Shown: positions 15,026-23,600 of the stretch, piece after piece
Layout: each line of letters begins with the position of its first letter
How positions within the stretch are numbered: the first letter of the stretch is position 1
NCBI GenBank assembly: GCA_002385745.1
Contig: DGEC01000083.1
Span: 1 to 24,373, forward strand
Source of the DNA: Firmicutes bacterium UBA3936
GTDB lineage: Bacteria > Bacillota > Dethiobacteria > Dethiobacterales > Dethiobacteraceae
Direction: 5' to 3'
Length of the DNA: 24,373 bases
Notes under the pieces: generated by a model
What the model was told of the DNA's origin: nothing
Seen by the model: only the letters and a program-made list of their open reading frames with translations
Database searches by the model: none
Position numbers and translations under genes: made by a program

Positions 15026-15054
15026 ATATTATGACGTGGACAAGATTTTATGAC
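15026..15054 (-). promoter_or_regulatory. Candidate sigma-E promoter of yabP-yabQ
   Basis: Minus strand: GTCATAA (15048-15054), 14 bp, CATAATAT (15026-15033). This resembles the sigma-E pattern (ATA-containing -35, about 14 bp, CATACAnT), and Bacillus yabP/yabQ are mother-cell genes. The -10 has two departures from consensus. Confidence 0.45.
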
Positions 15055-15118
15055 TGAAAATTCCTGTACGAAAAGAGCCGGGATCCTTTAAGAGGAGCAC
15101 TCCGGCAGTACCTGCAGC

Positions 15119-15151
15119 AAAAAAGTAATACGGCCCGGCGGCCGTATTACT
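15119..15151 (-). terminator. Intrinsic terminator of spoIID
   Basis: On the minus strand AGTAATACGGCC pairs perfectly with GGCCGTATTACT around GCCG, followed by six Ts. The 12-bp stem includes the spoIID stop codon. It is the strongest terminator in the window. Confidence 0.93.
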
Positions 15152-16142
15152 CCCAAAGCTTTACAATCTTTACATTTTTGTAATAGTAATTAACAATTTC
15201 CCCAGCCTTTTTCCCTTCCTCCGCCAGGGCACGTGCTCCCCACTGGCACATGCCGACCCCGTGGCCATAACCTGTGCCGTTCATCACTACACTTGCGTCT
15301 TCAATTCTAATATCCTCCAAGTAAGTGGAACGCATTTCGGTACTGCCAAGAGCTATGCGCAACTGCGGGGCGGAAACTTCCAAATTATTAACCTGAAGGC
15401 GCGTTGCACGTCCGGAAGGCCCCTTCCGGGCAATGGATATCCCCGTTATTACACCGGGATCCTGTCCTGTAATCTTGCGAACTGCTTCCCTGATTGCAGC
15501 GAGGGAGAACCTTGCCTGCCAGTCTCTTTCTTCTTTGGGAATCACCTCCCGGGCCGGACTGTCTACAACGGTAATATAGGGAGGGTTCGGTCCTGCAAAA
15601 TCCAAGCCTTCAGTGGCAGTGGCAGTCCGGGGACCGGCATAGGCATGAAACCAGCCCCGAATGAATTCGTTGCCGTAAACGGCTACCATGCCTCTGGTAC
15701 TTTCCACTGCCGCCCTGACATTGTCATTAATCCGGGAAGCATCATAGGCCTGGAATTCTTCAATGTTGGTGGAAGCATGGGCATTGCGTCCGGGCACTCC
15801 GCCGTTTTCCGCTATTTTCTGCAGTGTAAAGCTCCGGGCAATAATAGACTGGGCCGCCAAAGCTTCCCTGGGCCAGGAAGGATCCATTTCCGCCGCCACT
15901 ACTCCCTGTATATAGTCTTCAATGTTCAGGGGGCGTATACTATTGTTCTCGGAGAAATAAACACGGAGGACAGGCTCCCTGTTCTCACCCCGGTTAATTG
16001 GAGCCGGAATTTCAATCTGCGACGACTCCTCCTGCGGCGCCGGGGCCCTTTCAGGAGTACGCCTGAACCACGAACACCCCGCTCCCACAAACAGCACCAT
16101 AAGTGCAACTCCAATCAGAAAAATCATTGCTTTGCGGGTCAT
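15147..16142 (-). CDS. spoIID: SpoIID/LytB-domain lipoprotein
   Basis: A 331-residue protein of the SpoIID/LytB family. SpoIID is a lytic transglycosylase that cuts septal peptidoglycan during engulfment. A signal peptide (about 1-22) ends in VGAGC, a plausible lipobox, followed by a Pro/Glu-rich linker. The family core begins near residue 65: LNIEDYIQGVVAAEMDPSWPREALAAQSI contains the glutamate in AAEM that corresponds to the catalytic residue, and the C-terminus has GTGYGHGVGMCQWGARALAE. The ATG at 16142 lies 10 nt behind AGGAGGAG; extending 16 residues upstream would run through a leader hairpin. The gene lies between hup and yabP rather than at a spoIIQ locus, so it may be a paralogue of the main SpoIID; the family call is firm, the symbol less so. 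Confidence 0.9.
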   Translation of the reverse strand: MTRKAMIFLIGVALMVLFVGAGCSWFRRTPERAPAPQEESSQIEIPAPINRGENREPVLRVYFSENNSIRPLNIEDYIQGVVAAEMDPSWPREALAAQSIIARSFTLQKIAENGGVPGRNAHASTNIEEFQAYDASRINDNVRAAVESTRGMVAVYGNEFIRGWFHAYAGPRTATATEGLDFAGPNPPYITVVDSPAREVIPKEERDWQARFSLAAIREAVRKITGQDPGVITGISIARKGPSGRATRLQVNNLEVSAPQLRIALGSTEMRSTYLEDIRIEDASVVMNGTGYGHGVGMCQWGARALAEEGKKAGEIVNYYYKNVKIVKLWE

Positions 16143-16164
16143 TATATTCCTGCTCCTCCTGCAG

Positions 16165-16186
16165 GCAGCGGCTTTTTTGCCGCTGC
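16165..16186 (-). other. A-loop hairpin in the spoIID leader
   Basis: On the minus strand GCAGCGGC pairs perfectly with GCCGCTGC around a loop of six As, 22 bp before the spoIID start and directly before its Shine-Dalgarno region. There is no U tract, so it is not a terminator. It could stabilise the mRNA or affect ribosome access. Confidence 0.55.
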
Positions 16187-16244
16187 ACATGTATTTTTTC
16201 TTATCTTATTATCTGCCGTTAACCCGCCGCTTAAACATAAAATA

Positions 16245-16269
16245 GAAAAAACCGGGCTGCATGCCCGGT
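16245..16269 (-). terminator. Intrinsic terminator of hup
   Basis: On the minus strand ACCGGGC pairs with GCCCGGT around ATGCA, followed by a T run (16246-16251). It lies just beyond the degenerate repeats of the hup 3' end. Confidence 0.8.
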
Positions 16270-16275
16270 ACTACC

Positions 16276-16415
16276 TGGAATGATCGTTATCTATTTTCTG
16301 CTTATTACTATATTTTTCAATACCTTACTTGGTATAACCGTTATTTTTTTACTATATCTATCAATGCTTTCCTGGTATCACCGTTATTTTTTTACCATAT
16401 CCTTCAATGCCTTGC
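16276..16415 (-). repeat. Degenerate tandem copies of the hup 3' end
   Basis: Three consecutive units: 16373-16415 (the real end of hup), 16330-16372 and 16276-16329. The first two are both 43 bp and agree at 37 positions; the third is more diverged and 11 bp longer. Read on the minus strand, each encodes a version of the HU C-terminus plus stop: KALKDMVKK-stop, KALIDIVKK-stop and KVLKNIVISRK-stop, in different frames. They sit between the hup stop codon and its terminator, so they are transcribed as 3' UTR. Confidence 0.85.
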
Positions 16416-16659
16416 CTGCTTTGAAAACAGGTACTCTGACTGCCGGAATGGCAATGGTCTCCCCCGTAGCCGGATTGCGGCCTTCCCGTGCTTTGCGCTC
16501 CCGGACATCAAAGGTGCCGAAACCGATAATCTGCACTTTCTCTCCCCGGGCGAGCGTTTGGCCAATTCCGTCAAATACCGCACCTATTACCTTTTCCGTG
16601 TCCTTTTTTGTCATACCCGTTTTCTCCGCAACAACACTGATAAGTTCAGACTTGTTCAC
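16384..16659 (-). CDS. hup: DNA-binding protein HU
   Basis: A 91-residue HU/IHF-family nucleoid protein that bends and compacts DNA as a dimer. The start NKSELISVVAEKTGMTKKDTEKVI, the VQIIGFGTFDVRERKAREGRNPATG arm region (about 42-66) and the end VPVFKAGKALKDMVKK are textbook HU. The GTG at 16659 is preferred because it gives the standard length and has AGGAGG 9 nt upstream; the open frame runs 17 codons further without family similarity. It sits between mazG and spoIID with its own terminator. A 12-bp palindrome TTTTCGCGAAAA (16712-16723) lies upstream and could be an operator; the promoter itself is unclear (TATAAA-like sequence near 16683-16688). Confidence 0.96.
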   Translation of the reverse strand: MNKSELISVVAEKTGMTKKDTEKVIGAVFDGIGQTLARGEKVQIIGFGTFDVRERKAREGRNPATGETIAIPAVRVPVFKAGKALKDMVKK

Positions 16660-16711
16660 CAATAATTCCCTCCTATTACCATTATTTATATGCCGAGAAC
16701 ACTTTTGCATA

Positions 16712-16723
16712 TTTTCGCGAAAA
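16712..16723. other. Perfect 12-bp palindrome upstream of hup
   Basis: TTTTCGCGAAAA lies 53 bp upstream of the hup start in the gap to mazG and is flanked by more As. A symmetric site in this position could bind a dimeric regulator. No matching regulator is identified. Confidence 0.4.
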
Positions 16724-16759
16724 AAAATGTAAATCCTGCCTGAAATACATGAATTTTTG

Positions 16760-18199
16760 CTAATTCAACCGTTTTTTAGCCAAATTCCACCATTCGTCAA
16801 GCTTCGACAATGAAAACGTTGACAAATCTCCCCCTTCTTTTCTTGCCTTTTCCTCTATAAAGCGAAGCCTCCGGTAGAATTTGTCTGTGCTGAAGGAAAG
16901 CGCCTGTTCCGCATCTACACTGAGAAAGCGGGCTACATTAACAACAGCAAAGAGCAAATCCCCCAGTTCTTCCATTATTTTTACCTTACTGCCTGTATTG
17001 TATGCATCCTCCAATTCCTGCATTTCTTCCCTGAGCTTGTCCCAGGCACCGGCTGCATCAGGCCAGTCAAAGCCTGCTGCCGCAGCCTGCCTCTGCAGCT
17101 TCTGGGCACGCAGCAGGGCAGGGAGAAACATTTCCAGGGTAAAAAGCGAATCACGTTCCTTGTATTCTTCTTTTTTCAACTGCTGCCAGGATTGCAGGAC
17201 TTCATCTGCCGTTTTTTTGTTGTCACTGCCGAAGACATGGGGATGACGGCGAATCATTTTACCGACAATACCGGCAACAACATCATAAAAGTTAAATTGC
17301 CTGTTCTCAGAAGCTATTTCACTGTGAAACACTATTTGCAGCAGTAAATCACCCAGTTCCTCACAGAGGTCTTCACTGCTTCCCCTGTTGATGGCATCCA
17401 GTACCTCATATGCTTCTTCCAAAAGATATTGTTTCAGTGAATTATGGTCCTGCTCCCTGTCCCAGGGACAGCCGTCGGTTGATCGCAGGCGGCGCATAAC
17501 CTGCAGCAGGTGGTCAATATTCAGTCCGGCGAGAGGAGGCAGGTAAAAAGTTGTCAAGTGGTCGATAAACGGTACTCTGTCCATTTTGTAAAGCGGTACC
17601 GTTACTCTGCGGGCGCCCGGCAGGCTTGCCCTGTGCAAAACAGTAACCGGATGGTTTTCAGGATAAAGCTGCAACAGTTGCAGTTTAGCCGCAGAAGCTG
17701 TCCTGCCGTTATAGGCCCGGATTATTATTTTATGCTTGTCCGCATTTTGAAGCAGCAGCTCCGGCTGCAAGGCATTGACAACTACGAATTCCTGCTCCCG
17801 CGGCAGCCTGAGTTCCGCACTGACTGCCTCAAGAAATGATACTGCCGGCAGGATACGGCAGCGTATCCCCACTTTTGCAGCCTTGTCGAGGATTATTTCC
17901 ACTGTTTTTTCAGCAAATAGCGGGCTGCCGGGTACTGCATAGGCAACACGGCCAAAGTTGAGGGCAGCATTAAGGACAAAATAGGCAATATTGCGGTAAG
18001 TCCCCTCAAAAGCAGTCCCTTTTCTATAAAAAAAATCAAGCGGTTTATAGGCTATCCCGTAATGATCCAAAAGCTTCAGGCCGGGATGGCGTGCTGTCCG
18101 CACATAAACATGTTTACTGTTTTTTAGTACGGCAAGGCTCCTTACGGTTACTGCCCAGGGGTCTCCTGGCCCCAAGCCGATCAGGTAAATTGTTTTCAA
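16760..18199 (-). CDS. mazG: MazG-family pyrophosphohydrolase with tetrapyrrole-methylase-like domain (YabN)
   Basis: Two-part protein. Residues 1 to about 220 form a tetrapyrrole (corrin/porphyrin) methylase-like Rossmann domain opening with IGLGPGDP. Residues about 225-479 hold two MazG modules: the first with GCPWDREQ, YLLEEAYEVLDAI and EELGDLLLQIVFHS, the second with EEMQELEDAY and EELGDLLFAVVNVARF. MazG hydrolyses nucleoside triphosphates, including damaged ones, to monophosphates; the role of the methylase-like half in YabN proteins is unknown. The TTG at 18199 is chosen, 9 nt behind AAGGAG; a TTG at 18208 would abut the Shine-Dalgarno directly. It begins 5 bp after the spoVB stop codon, so the two genes are translationally coupled. 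Confidence 0.94.
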   Translation of the reverse strand: MKTIYLIGLGPGDPWAVTVRSLAVLKNSKHVYVRTARHPGLKLLDHYGIAYKPLDFFYRKGTAFEGTYRNIAYFVLNAALNFGRVAYAVPGSPLFAEKTVEIILDKAAKVGIRCRILPAVSFLEAVSAELRLPREQEFVVVNALQPELLLQNADKHKIIIRAYNGRTASAAKLQLLQLYPENHPVTVLHRASLPGARRVTVPLYKMDRVPFIDHLTTFYLPPLAGLNIDHLLQVMRRLRSTDGCPWDREQDHNSLKQYLLEEAYEVLDAINRGSSEDLCEELGDLLLQIVFHSEIASENRQFNFYDVVAGIVGKMIRRHPHVFGSDNKKTADEVLQSWQQLKKEEYKERDSLFTLEMFLPALLRAQKLQRQAAAAGFDWPDAAGAWDKLREEMQELEDAYNTGSKVKIMEELGDLLFAVVNVARFLSVDAEQALSFSTDKFYRRLRFIEEKARKEGGDLSTFSLSKLDEWWNLAKKRLN

Positions 18200-18204
18200 C
18201 GGCT

Positions 18205-19824
18205 TCAACTCCTTAACAGATGAAATTTTTCAGCCACCCGGACAAGGAATTGCCCCGCTCCGGGGATTATAAGCAGATCAGACCGCCTGATACCGCCCAG
18301 CAGCAATAAAAACAGCAAATAAAACACGGCACCGAAAGCTACGCTCAAAAGTACGGCTATATCTCCTGCTCTTCCCTGAATGTAGGGTAAAAAAAGGCTT
18401 TCCAGAAAAGGATACAGGTAAAAAATTCCCGCCCCCATAACCGCTGTTGCCAGAAGCGGTTTGACAATAGTCTCTAAAGGCCGCAGGGGCATGGCTGTTA
18501 AAGACTGTATACGGCTGACATTCAGCAGGGCTGCAGTAGCAAATCCCAGGACTGTTGCCAGAGCTGCTCCCCGGATATGTAAAAATGGATGGGCGGTTAA
18601 AACCCAGGTCAGTCCTATCTTCACCAGCGCACCCCAAAACAAAGCTGCCACAGGATCTATGCTTCTGCCCAAACCCTGCAGGATGGCTGCCGTTGTCTGA
18701 TAAAGGGTCAAAAAAACCACCCCGGGCGCCAGTGCGGCCAAAACGGCTCCCGCCTTGCCGTTATTGTAAAGAAGCAGGCAGAGGGGTTCGGCCAGAATAT
18801 ATAAACCGGCAACACAGGGAAGTCCGAGCAAGACGGTAACCCGAACCGCCATGTATTCCCGCTCCTGCAGCAGGCGTTTTCTGCCCAGCGCCAGTGCCTC
18901 GGAAACGGCCGGAACAAGAGATATGGCAAGGGCCAGTGTAATTATTGTGGGAATGTGCACCAGCGGGGCAGCCATCCCGGTTAATTGCCCGTAAAGGGCA
19001 GTTGCCCTTTCCATACTAAACCCGGCAAGTTGCAACCGCCGCGGAACAAGAGACAGGTCCACCAAATTTATCAGGGGCATTACCAGACTGCCAACGGTGA
19101 TTGGAATGGCAAGGGCAAAAATGTTGCGAACTATCTGCAGAGCAGTCTCCTGGTCAGCACTTTTTTGTTTTCTCATTATGGCCAGAAAACTGCCTTTTTG
19201 CCGCCACCACATTATAATTAAATAGAACAGTCCGCAGAATGCTCCTGCAGCGGCACCGATACTGGCACCGGCCGCCGCATGGGCGATGCCGCGGGGCAGC
19301 AGGACGACAATAAGGATAACGGCGGCAATTACCCGGAAGATTTGTTCGGCAACCTGTGACACCGCCGTCGGTCTCATTTGCTGCTGTCCCTGGAAAAAGC
19401 CCCGGTATGCCGACATCAGTGTAACCAAAAAAATAGCAGGTGATATAGCGGCCAGGGAATACACGGCCCGCGGGTCAAGACCAAAAACGGCCACTATATA
19501 TTCCGCTCCGGCAAACAACAGCAAAGAAAAGAGAAAACCGGAAAGGAAGAGAATTATTTTTGCCGTCGTAAATATTCTGTATGCCCCGCGATAGTTGCCA
19601 TAAGTCAGGTTTTCCGCAACCAGTTTGGAAATGGCTGTGGGAATCCCCGCCGTGGAAACGGCCAGCATTATGCTGTAGACAGGATAAGACATCTGGTACA
19701 GCCCTACACCTTCATCACCGATCAGGGCTGCCAGCGCAATGCGAAAAAGGGCTCCGGCTGCCCGGACAAAAAATCCGGCTATTGTCAGTATCGCCGCTCC
19801 TTTAACAAAAGATTGCTTGGTCAA
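18205..19824 (-). CDS. spoVB: Polysaccharide/lipid II flippase family, SpoVB (YabM) type
   Basis: A 539-residue polytopic membrane protein with about 14 helices, of the MOP superfamily (MATE/Wzx/MurJ-like). The opening SFVKGAAILTIAGFFVRAAGALFRI followed by GDEGVGLYQMSYPVYSI is the SpoVB/YtgP signature. SpoVB is needed for spore cortex formation and probably moves peptidoglycan precursors across the outer forespore membrane; YabM is the related gene at this place in Bacillus, so vegetative polysaccharide export is also possible. TTG start 6 nt behind GAGGTG. It has its own extended -10 promoter and drives mazG. Confidence 0.9.
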   Translation of the reverse strand: MTKQSFVKGAAILTIAGFFVRAAGALFRIALAALIGDEGVGLYQMSYPVYSIMLAVSTAGIPTAISKLVAENLTYGNYRGAYRIFTTAKIILFLSGFLFSLLLFAGAEYIVAVFGLDPRAVYSLAAISPAIFLVTLMSAYRGFFQGQQQMRPTAVSQVAEQIFRVIAAVILIVVLLPRGIAHAAAGASIGAAAGAFCGLFYLIIMWWRQKGSFLAIMRKQKSADQETALQIVRNIFALAIPITVGSLVMPLINLVDLSLVPRRLQLAGFSMERATALYGQLTGMAAPLVHIPTIITLALAISLVPAVSEALALGRKRLLQEREYMAVRVTVLLGLPCVAGLYILAEPLCLLLYNNGKAGAVLAALAPGVVFLTLYQTTAAILQGLGRSIDPVAALFWGALVKIGLTWVLTAHPFLHIRGAALATVLGFATAALLNVSRIQSLTAMPLRPLETIVKPLLATAVMGAGIFYLYPFLESLFLPYIQGRAGDIAVLLSVAFGAVFYLLFLLLLGGIRRSDLLIIPGAGQFLVRVAEKFHLLRS

Positions 19825-19864
19825 AATTACACCTCACACGGTATCAACCTTGCAATCTCATTTT

Positions 19865-19893
19865 ATTATAGCACACCAGGGAAAAATAACCAC
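19865..19893 (-). promoter_or_regulatory. Extended -10 promoter of spoVB-mazG
   Basis: Minus strand: TATAAT (19865-19870) preceded by TGC, an extended -10. The -35 region is poor (TGGTTA at 16 bp). It lies about 40 bp before the spoVB start and after the spoVT terminator. Confidence 0.5.
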
Positions 19894-19962
19894 CTTGATC
19901 ATTTTTCGCTCAGCTTTTACGCCTTTTAAGAAAGCAGCAACCTTTTCGCTGCCGCTCTTTAT

Positions 19963-20002
19963 GAAAAGAAGAAAGACGCTTAACTCTGTCAGCGCCTTTC
20001 TT
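19963..20002 (-). terminator. Intrinsic terminator of spoVT
   Basis: On the minus strand AAGAAAGGCGCT pairs with AGCGTCTTTCTT (one G-U) around a 10-nt loop, followed by CTTTTC. It lies about 20 bp past the spoVT stop. A second, smaller hairpin (GCAGC/GCTGC followed by TTTCTT, near 19930-19957) may act as a back-up. Confidence 0.78.
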
Positions 20003-20021
20003 AATCTTACCCGGTATGGCA

Positions 20022-20576
20022 TCACTGCTCCATTTGCTTGGCAAGGAATCCTGCCGCTGTCTCCGCAAGTTTTATTTCCAAATCACCCATTTTTACACCG
20101 GCATCCTTGGAACCCAGGATTACGGCACCGATTGGATCGCCGCCGGCAATAATAGGCGCGATCACTTCAGTCGCAAACTTGGGCGCTCCGTCTTCATCAG
20201 CTTCCTTGTAATACTGGTGTTCCGCAGTGTTGCTGATATTAATACTTTTACGGCTTTCCATCACTTTTTCAACTGCAGGAGAAAGGGGCTTATTGACAAA
20301 TTCTTTTTTTGGTGCACCAGAAACAGCTATAATAGTATCCCTATCGGCAATAAGAGCAATATGCCCTATAGCCTCGTACAGAGAATCTGCATATTCCTGG
20401 GCAAAGTCACCAAGTTCACCGATAGGTGAGTACTTCTTTAAAATTACCTCACCGTCGCGGTCAACAAATATTTCCAGCGGGTCGCCTTCTCGGATTCTAA
20501 GCGTCCGGCGAATCTCTTTGGGGATAACAACGCGTCCCAGGTCATCAATCCTGCGTACAATTCCTGTTGCCTTCAA
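20022..20576 (-). CDS. spoVT: Stage V sporulation transcription regulator SpoVT
   Basis: A 184-residue regulator. The N-terminal AbrB-type swapped-hairpin DNA-binding domain (1-50: GIVRRIDDLGRVVIPKEIRRTLRIREGDPLEIF) is joined to a GAF-like C-terminal domain (about 60-180). SpoVT modulates sigma-G-dependent genes in the forespore, including germination and small acid-soluble protein genes. The TTG start lies 10 nt behind AGGAGG. It is monocistronic: a sigma-G-type promoter lies upstream and a terminator downstream. No peptidyl-prolyl isomerase gene lies between mfd and spoVT. Confidence 0.97.
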   Translation of the reverse strand: MKATGIVRRIDDLGRVVIPKEIRRTLRIREGDPLEIFVDRDGEVILKKYSPIGELGDFAQEYADSLYEAIGHIALIADRDTIIAVSGAPKKEFVNKPLSPAVEKVMESRKSINISNTAEHQYYKEADEDGAPKFATEVIAPIIAGGDPIGAVILGSKDAGVKMGDLEIKLAETAAGFLAKQMEQ

Positions 20577-20628
20577 GCAGACTTCCCCTCCTTTTTCTGC
20601 ATTTAATTACAGTCTTAACCTCTAGTGA

Positions 20629-20659
20629 TAGTATATATCGCCGGAAGATGTTTTATTCA
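20629..20659 (-). promoter_or_regulatory. Sigma-G promoter of spoVT
   Basis: Minus strand: TGAATA (20654-20659), 18 bp, TATACTA (20629-20635). It differs from the known sigma-G pattern TGAATA-17/18-CATACTA at one base. It starts 10 bp beyond the mfd stop codon. Bacillus spoVT is a sigma-G gene, so this fits. Confidence 0.78.
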
Positions 20660-20669
20660 TCCTCTCTGT

Positions 20670-23600
20670 TCACATTTGTCCCGTTTTCAGCTCATCAAGC
20701 ACCTTCCGGAGAAAAACCAGCTTTTGCCGGGACGAAGAAAAACTTTTGCGAAAAGCAAGGATAAACCGCCCGGATGCGGTTGTCTTCAGGTGTCCCTGGT
20801 ACTTTCTGGATATGGAAAGCAGTGCTTTTGCTTCCAGGGGAGTTTTATTTGTAAAATGCAGTGATATTTCGCCTTTTTCCTCGCTGATAATATTGCTGCC
20901 CAGTTCTTCTGCCAACAACCGGAGCAGCGCCACATCCAGCAGGTTTTCGGCCGGCTCCGGAAGCTTGCCGTAGCGGTCATTCAATTCCTCCCGGACATCC
21001 TGAACTTCCTCCGGCGTGTCAAGAGAAGCCACCTTCTGATAAAATACTATTTTCTGCCGCGGATCCGAGATATAGCTGGCAGGCAGATAAGCATTTACCT
21101 TGATTTCAACCCTTGGCGGGACCTTTTCCTCCGTTTTCGTACCCTTGTAAGTACGGATTGTCTCCTCCAGCAGTTTCATATACATATCAAAACCGACAGC
21201 CATCATAAATCCATGCTGTTCCGGACCGAGAATATTGCCGGCGCCGCGGATTTCCAAATCACGCAGGGCAATCTTAAAACCGGAACCCAGCTCGGTAAAT
21301 TCCTTAATGGCCTGCAGCCGTTTTTCGGCCACTTCCGTTAAAACTTTGCTTTTTTGATAGGTAAGGTAGCAGTAGGCAATTCTGTTGGAGCGGCCGACCC
21401 TGCCGCGCAACTGATAGAGTTGCGCAAGGCCAAATTTGTCGGCATGATGAATAATAATGGTGTTAACATTGGGGATATCCAGGCCTGCTTCAACTATGGT
21501 TGTTGAAAGAAGCAGGTCATATTCACCTGCCATAAAATCAAGCATTACCTTCTCCAGGCGTGCTTCGGGCATCTGACCATGGGCAACGGCGATTCTTATC
21601 TCGGGAATAAGCTTTCGCAAATGCTCAGCCCACCGGTCTATAGATTTTACCCTGTTATGCACAAAATATACCTGACCTCCCCTTGCCACTTCTCTCAATA
21701 CAGCCTCCCTGACCAAAGCGTCAGAGTACTCCAGGACATATGTCTGTATAGGATAGCGGTCTTCAGGAGGTGTTTCAATAATACTCATGTCGCGAACGCC
21801 GACAAGAGACATATGCAGTGTCCTGGGGATTGGAGTAGCTGTCATGGTCAGTACATCCACATTTTTTTTCAGCATTTTTATTTTTTCCTTATGGCGGACG
21901 CCAAAGCGCTGTTCCTCGTCAATCACCAAAAGGCCGAGTCTATTAAACTTTACATCCGCAGAAAGCAGGCGGTGCGTTCCCACAACCAAATCAATGGTAC
22001 CGTCCTTCAATCCTAAAATGATGGCTTTCTGCTCTTCGGCACTTTGAAAACGGCTCAGCACTGCCACTTTCACGGGGAATCCGGCTAAACGTTCCTGAAA
22101 ATTGCGGAAATGCTGCTGTGCCAAAACCGTTGTAGGAACCAGAAAGGCTGCCTGCATGCCATGCATAATGACCTTAAAGGCGGCCCGCAGCGCCACTTCT
22201 GTTTTGCCATAACCCACATCCCCGCATAACAAGCGATCCATGGGGCGGCTTTTTGCCATATCTTCAGCGATTTCCTTAAAAGCCTGCAACTGGTCGGGTG
22301 TTTCCTCATAAGGGAAAGTGGCGGCAAATTCCTTTTCCCAGGGATGTTCTTCCGTAAATGCATAGCCCTGTTCCGTTTCTCTGGCGGCATACAAGGCTAA
22401 AAGCTCCCTTGCCAGCTCCTGGACGGACGCCTGGACCCGGGCTTTAATACGGCTCCATTCGCCGCCGCCGAGAGCGGATAATTTGGGAGCCCTGCCCTCC
22501 ACGCCGATATATTTGTGTACCGCATCTATCTGCTTAACGGGTATATACAATTTATCATTGCCGGCATATTTTATAAACAGGTAATCCTGGCTGACTCCCC
22601 CGACTTCCAGGGTCCTTATTCCCAGATACTGGCCGATACCATGGTGTTCGTGAACAACATAGTTGCCCACCTGCAATTCCTGGTAGTCGCCGATGCGGAT
22701 GCCCTCTTTACTCTTTATACGCCGCTTCTTTTTCCGCTGCGGCATGATATCCTGTTCCGTAAGGACGGCCAGTTTTGCTTCCGGCATAACAAAGCCCGTT
22801 TCCAGGCTGCCGTGCAGCAACGTTACACTCTTTGGCAAAAGCTCCGGATGGGACAGGGCATAATAAGCCGGAATATTCCGTTCGGCAAGGATTTCAGCCA
22901 GCCTTGAGCTGCGCTGCCTGCTGGTTGTGAGAATAGCTACCCTGTATCCCTGCTGCCGCCAGTGGGCAACTTCCTGGGCAAACAACTGCCACTGGCCCAA
23001 AAAATGGGGTACGGGTTTTGCAGTGAGGGAAAAGGTACGCGTAAATTTCAGCAGGCCGCTCTGCCGGCCAAAGAGGGAAAAAGCTATAATCTTTTGCTTT
23101 GCCTTTCCAAGCAGTTCCGCATATGACCAGGTTAATTCCGCTTGACCGGCAAGCAAGTCCCCTTGGGCAAGAAGGTTTCCCAGCAACTCTCCCATTTCCC
23201 GGGCCAGCTGTTCCGCCGCCTGTTCACAGCGCACCGGGTCATTAAGCAGCAGCAGTGCATCCTCGGCAAACCAGTCCGTAATGGCTGCCGGGCGTTCATA
23301 AAAATACGGCAAATACTGCTCTATGCCGGTGAAATAAATATGCTCCGCAATTTTTTCCCGGTGTTCCTGCAGCCGCTCAATTAAAGGCTCGGCAACTTTC
23401 CCTCCGGCAGCCAGCCGTTCCAGTTCCTCTGTCAACAAAGCTTGCGCCCTTTCCCACTGCTCTTCCCCGAGAAAAATCTCCCGGGCAGGCATAAGCTGTA
23501 TAGCAGGCAACTGTTCCTCGGAACGCTGGGTCACAGGATCAAAAATACGAATAGAATCAATGATATCACCGAAAAATTCAAGCCGGTAGGGTTTTTCTTC

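Noticed and set aside
15261..16283. 340-codon open frame on the plus strand
   Set aside because: Antisense to spoIID and its leader; it crosses the hup terminator and repeats, and no family similarity is visible.
16276..16415. CRISPR-like repeat array
   Set aside because: The units abut without spacers, differ from each other and are plainly derived from the hup coding end.
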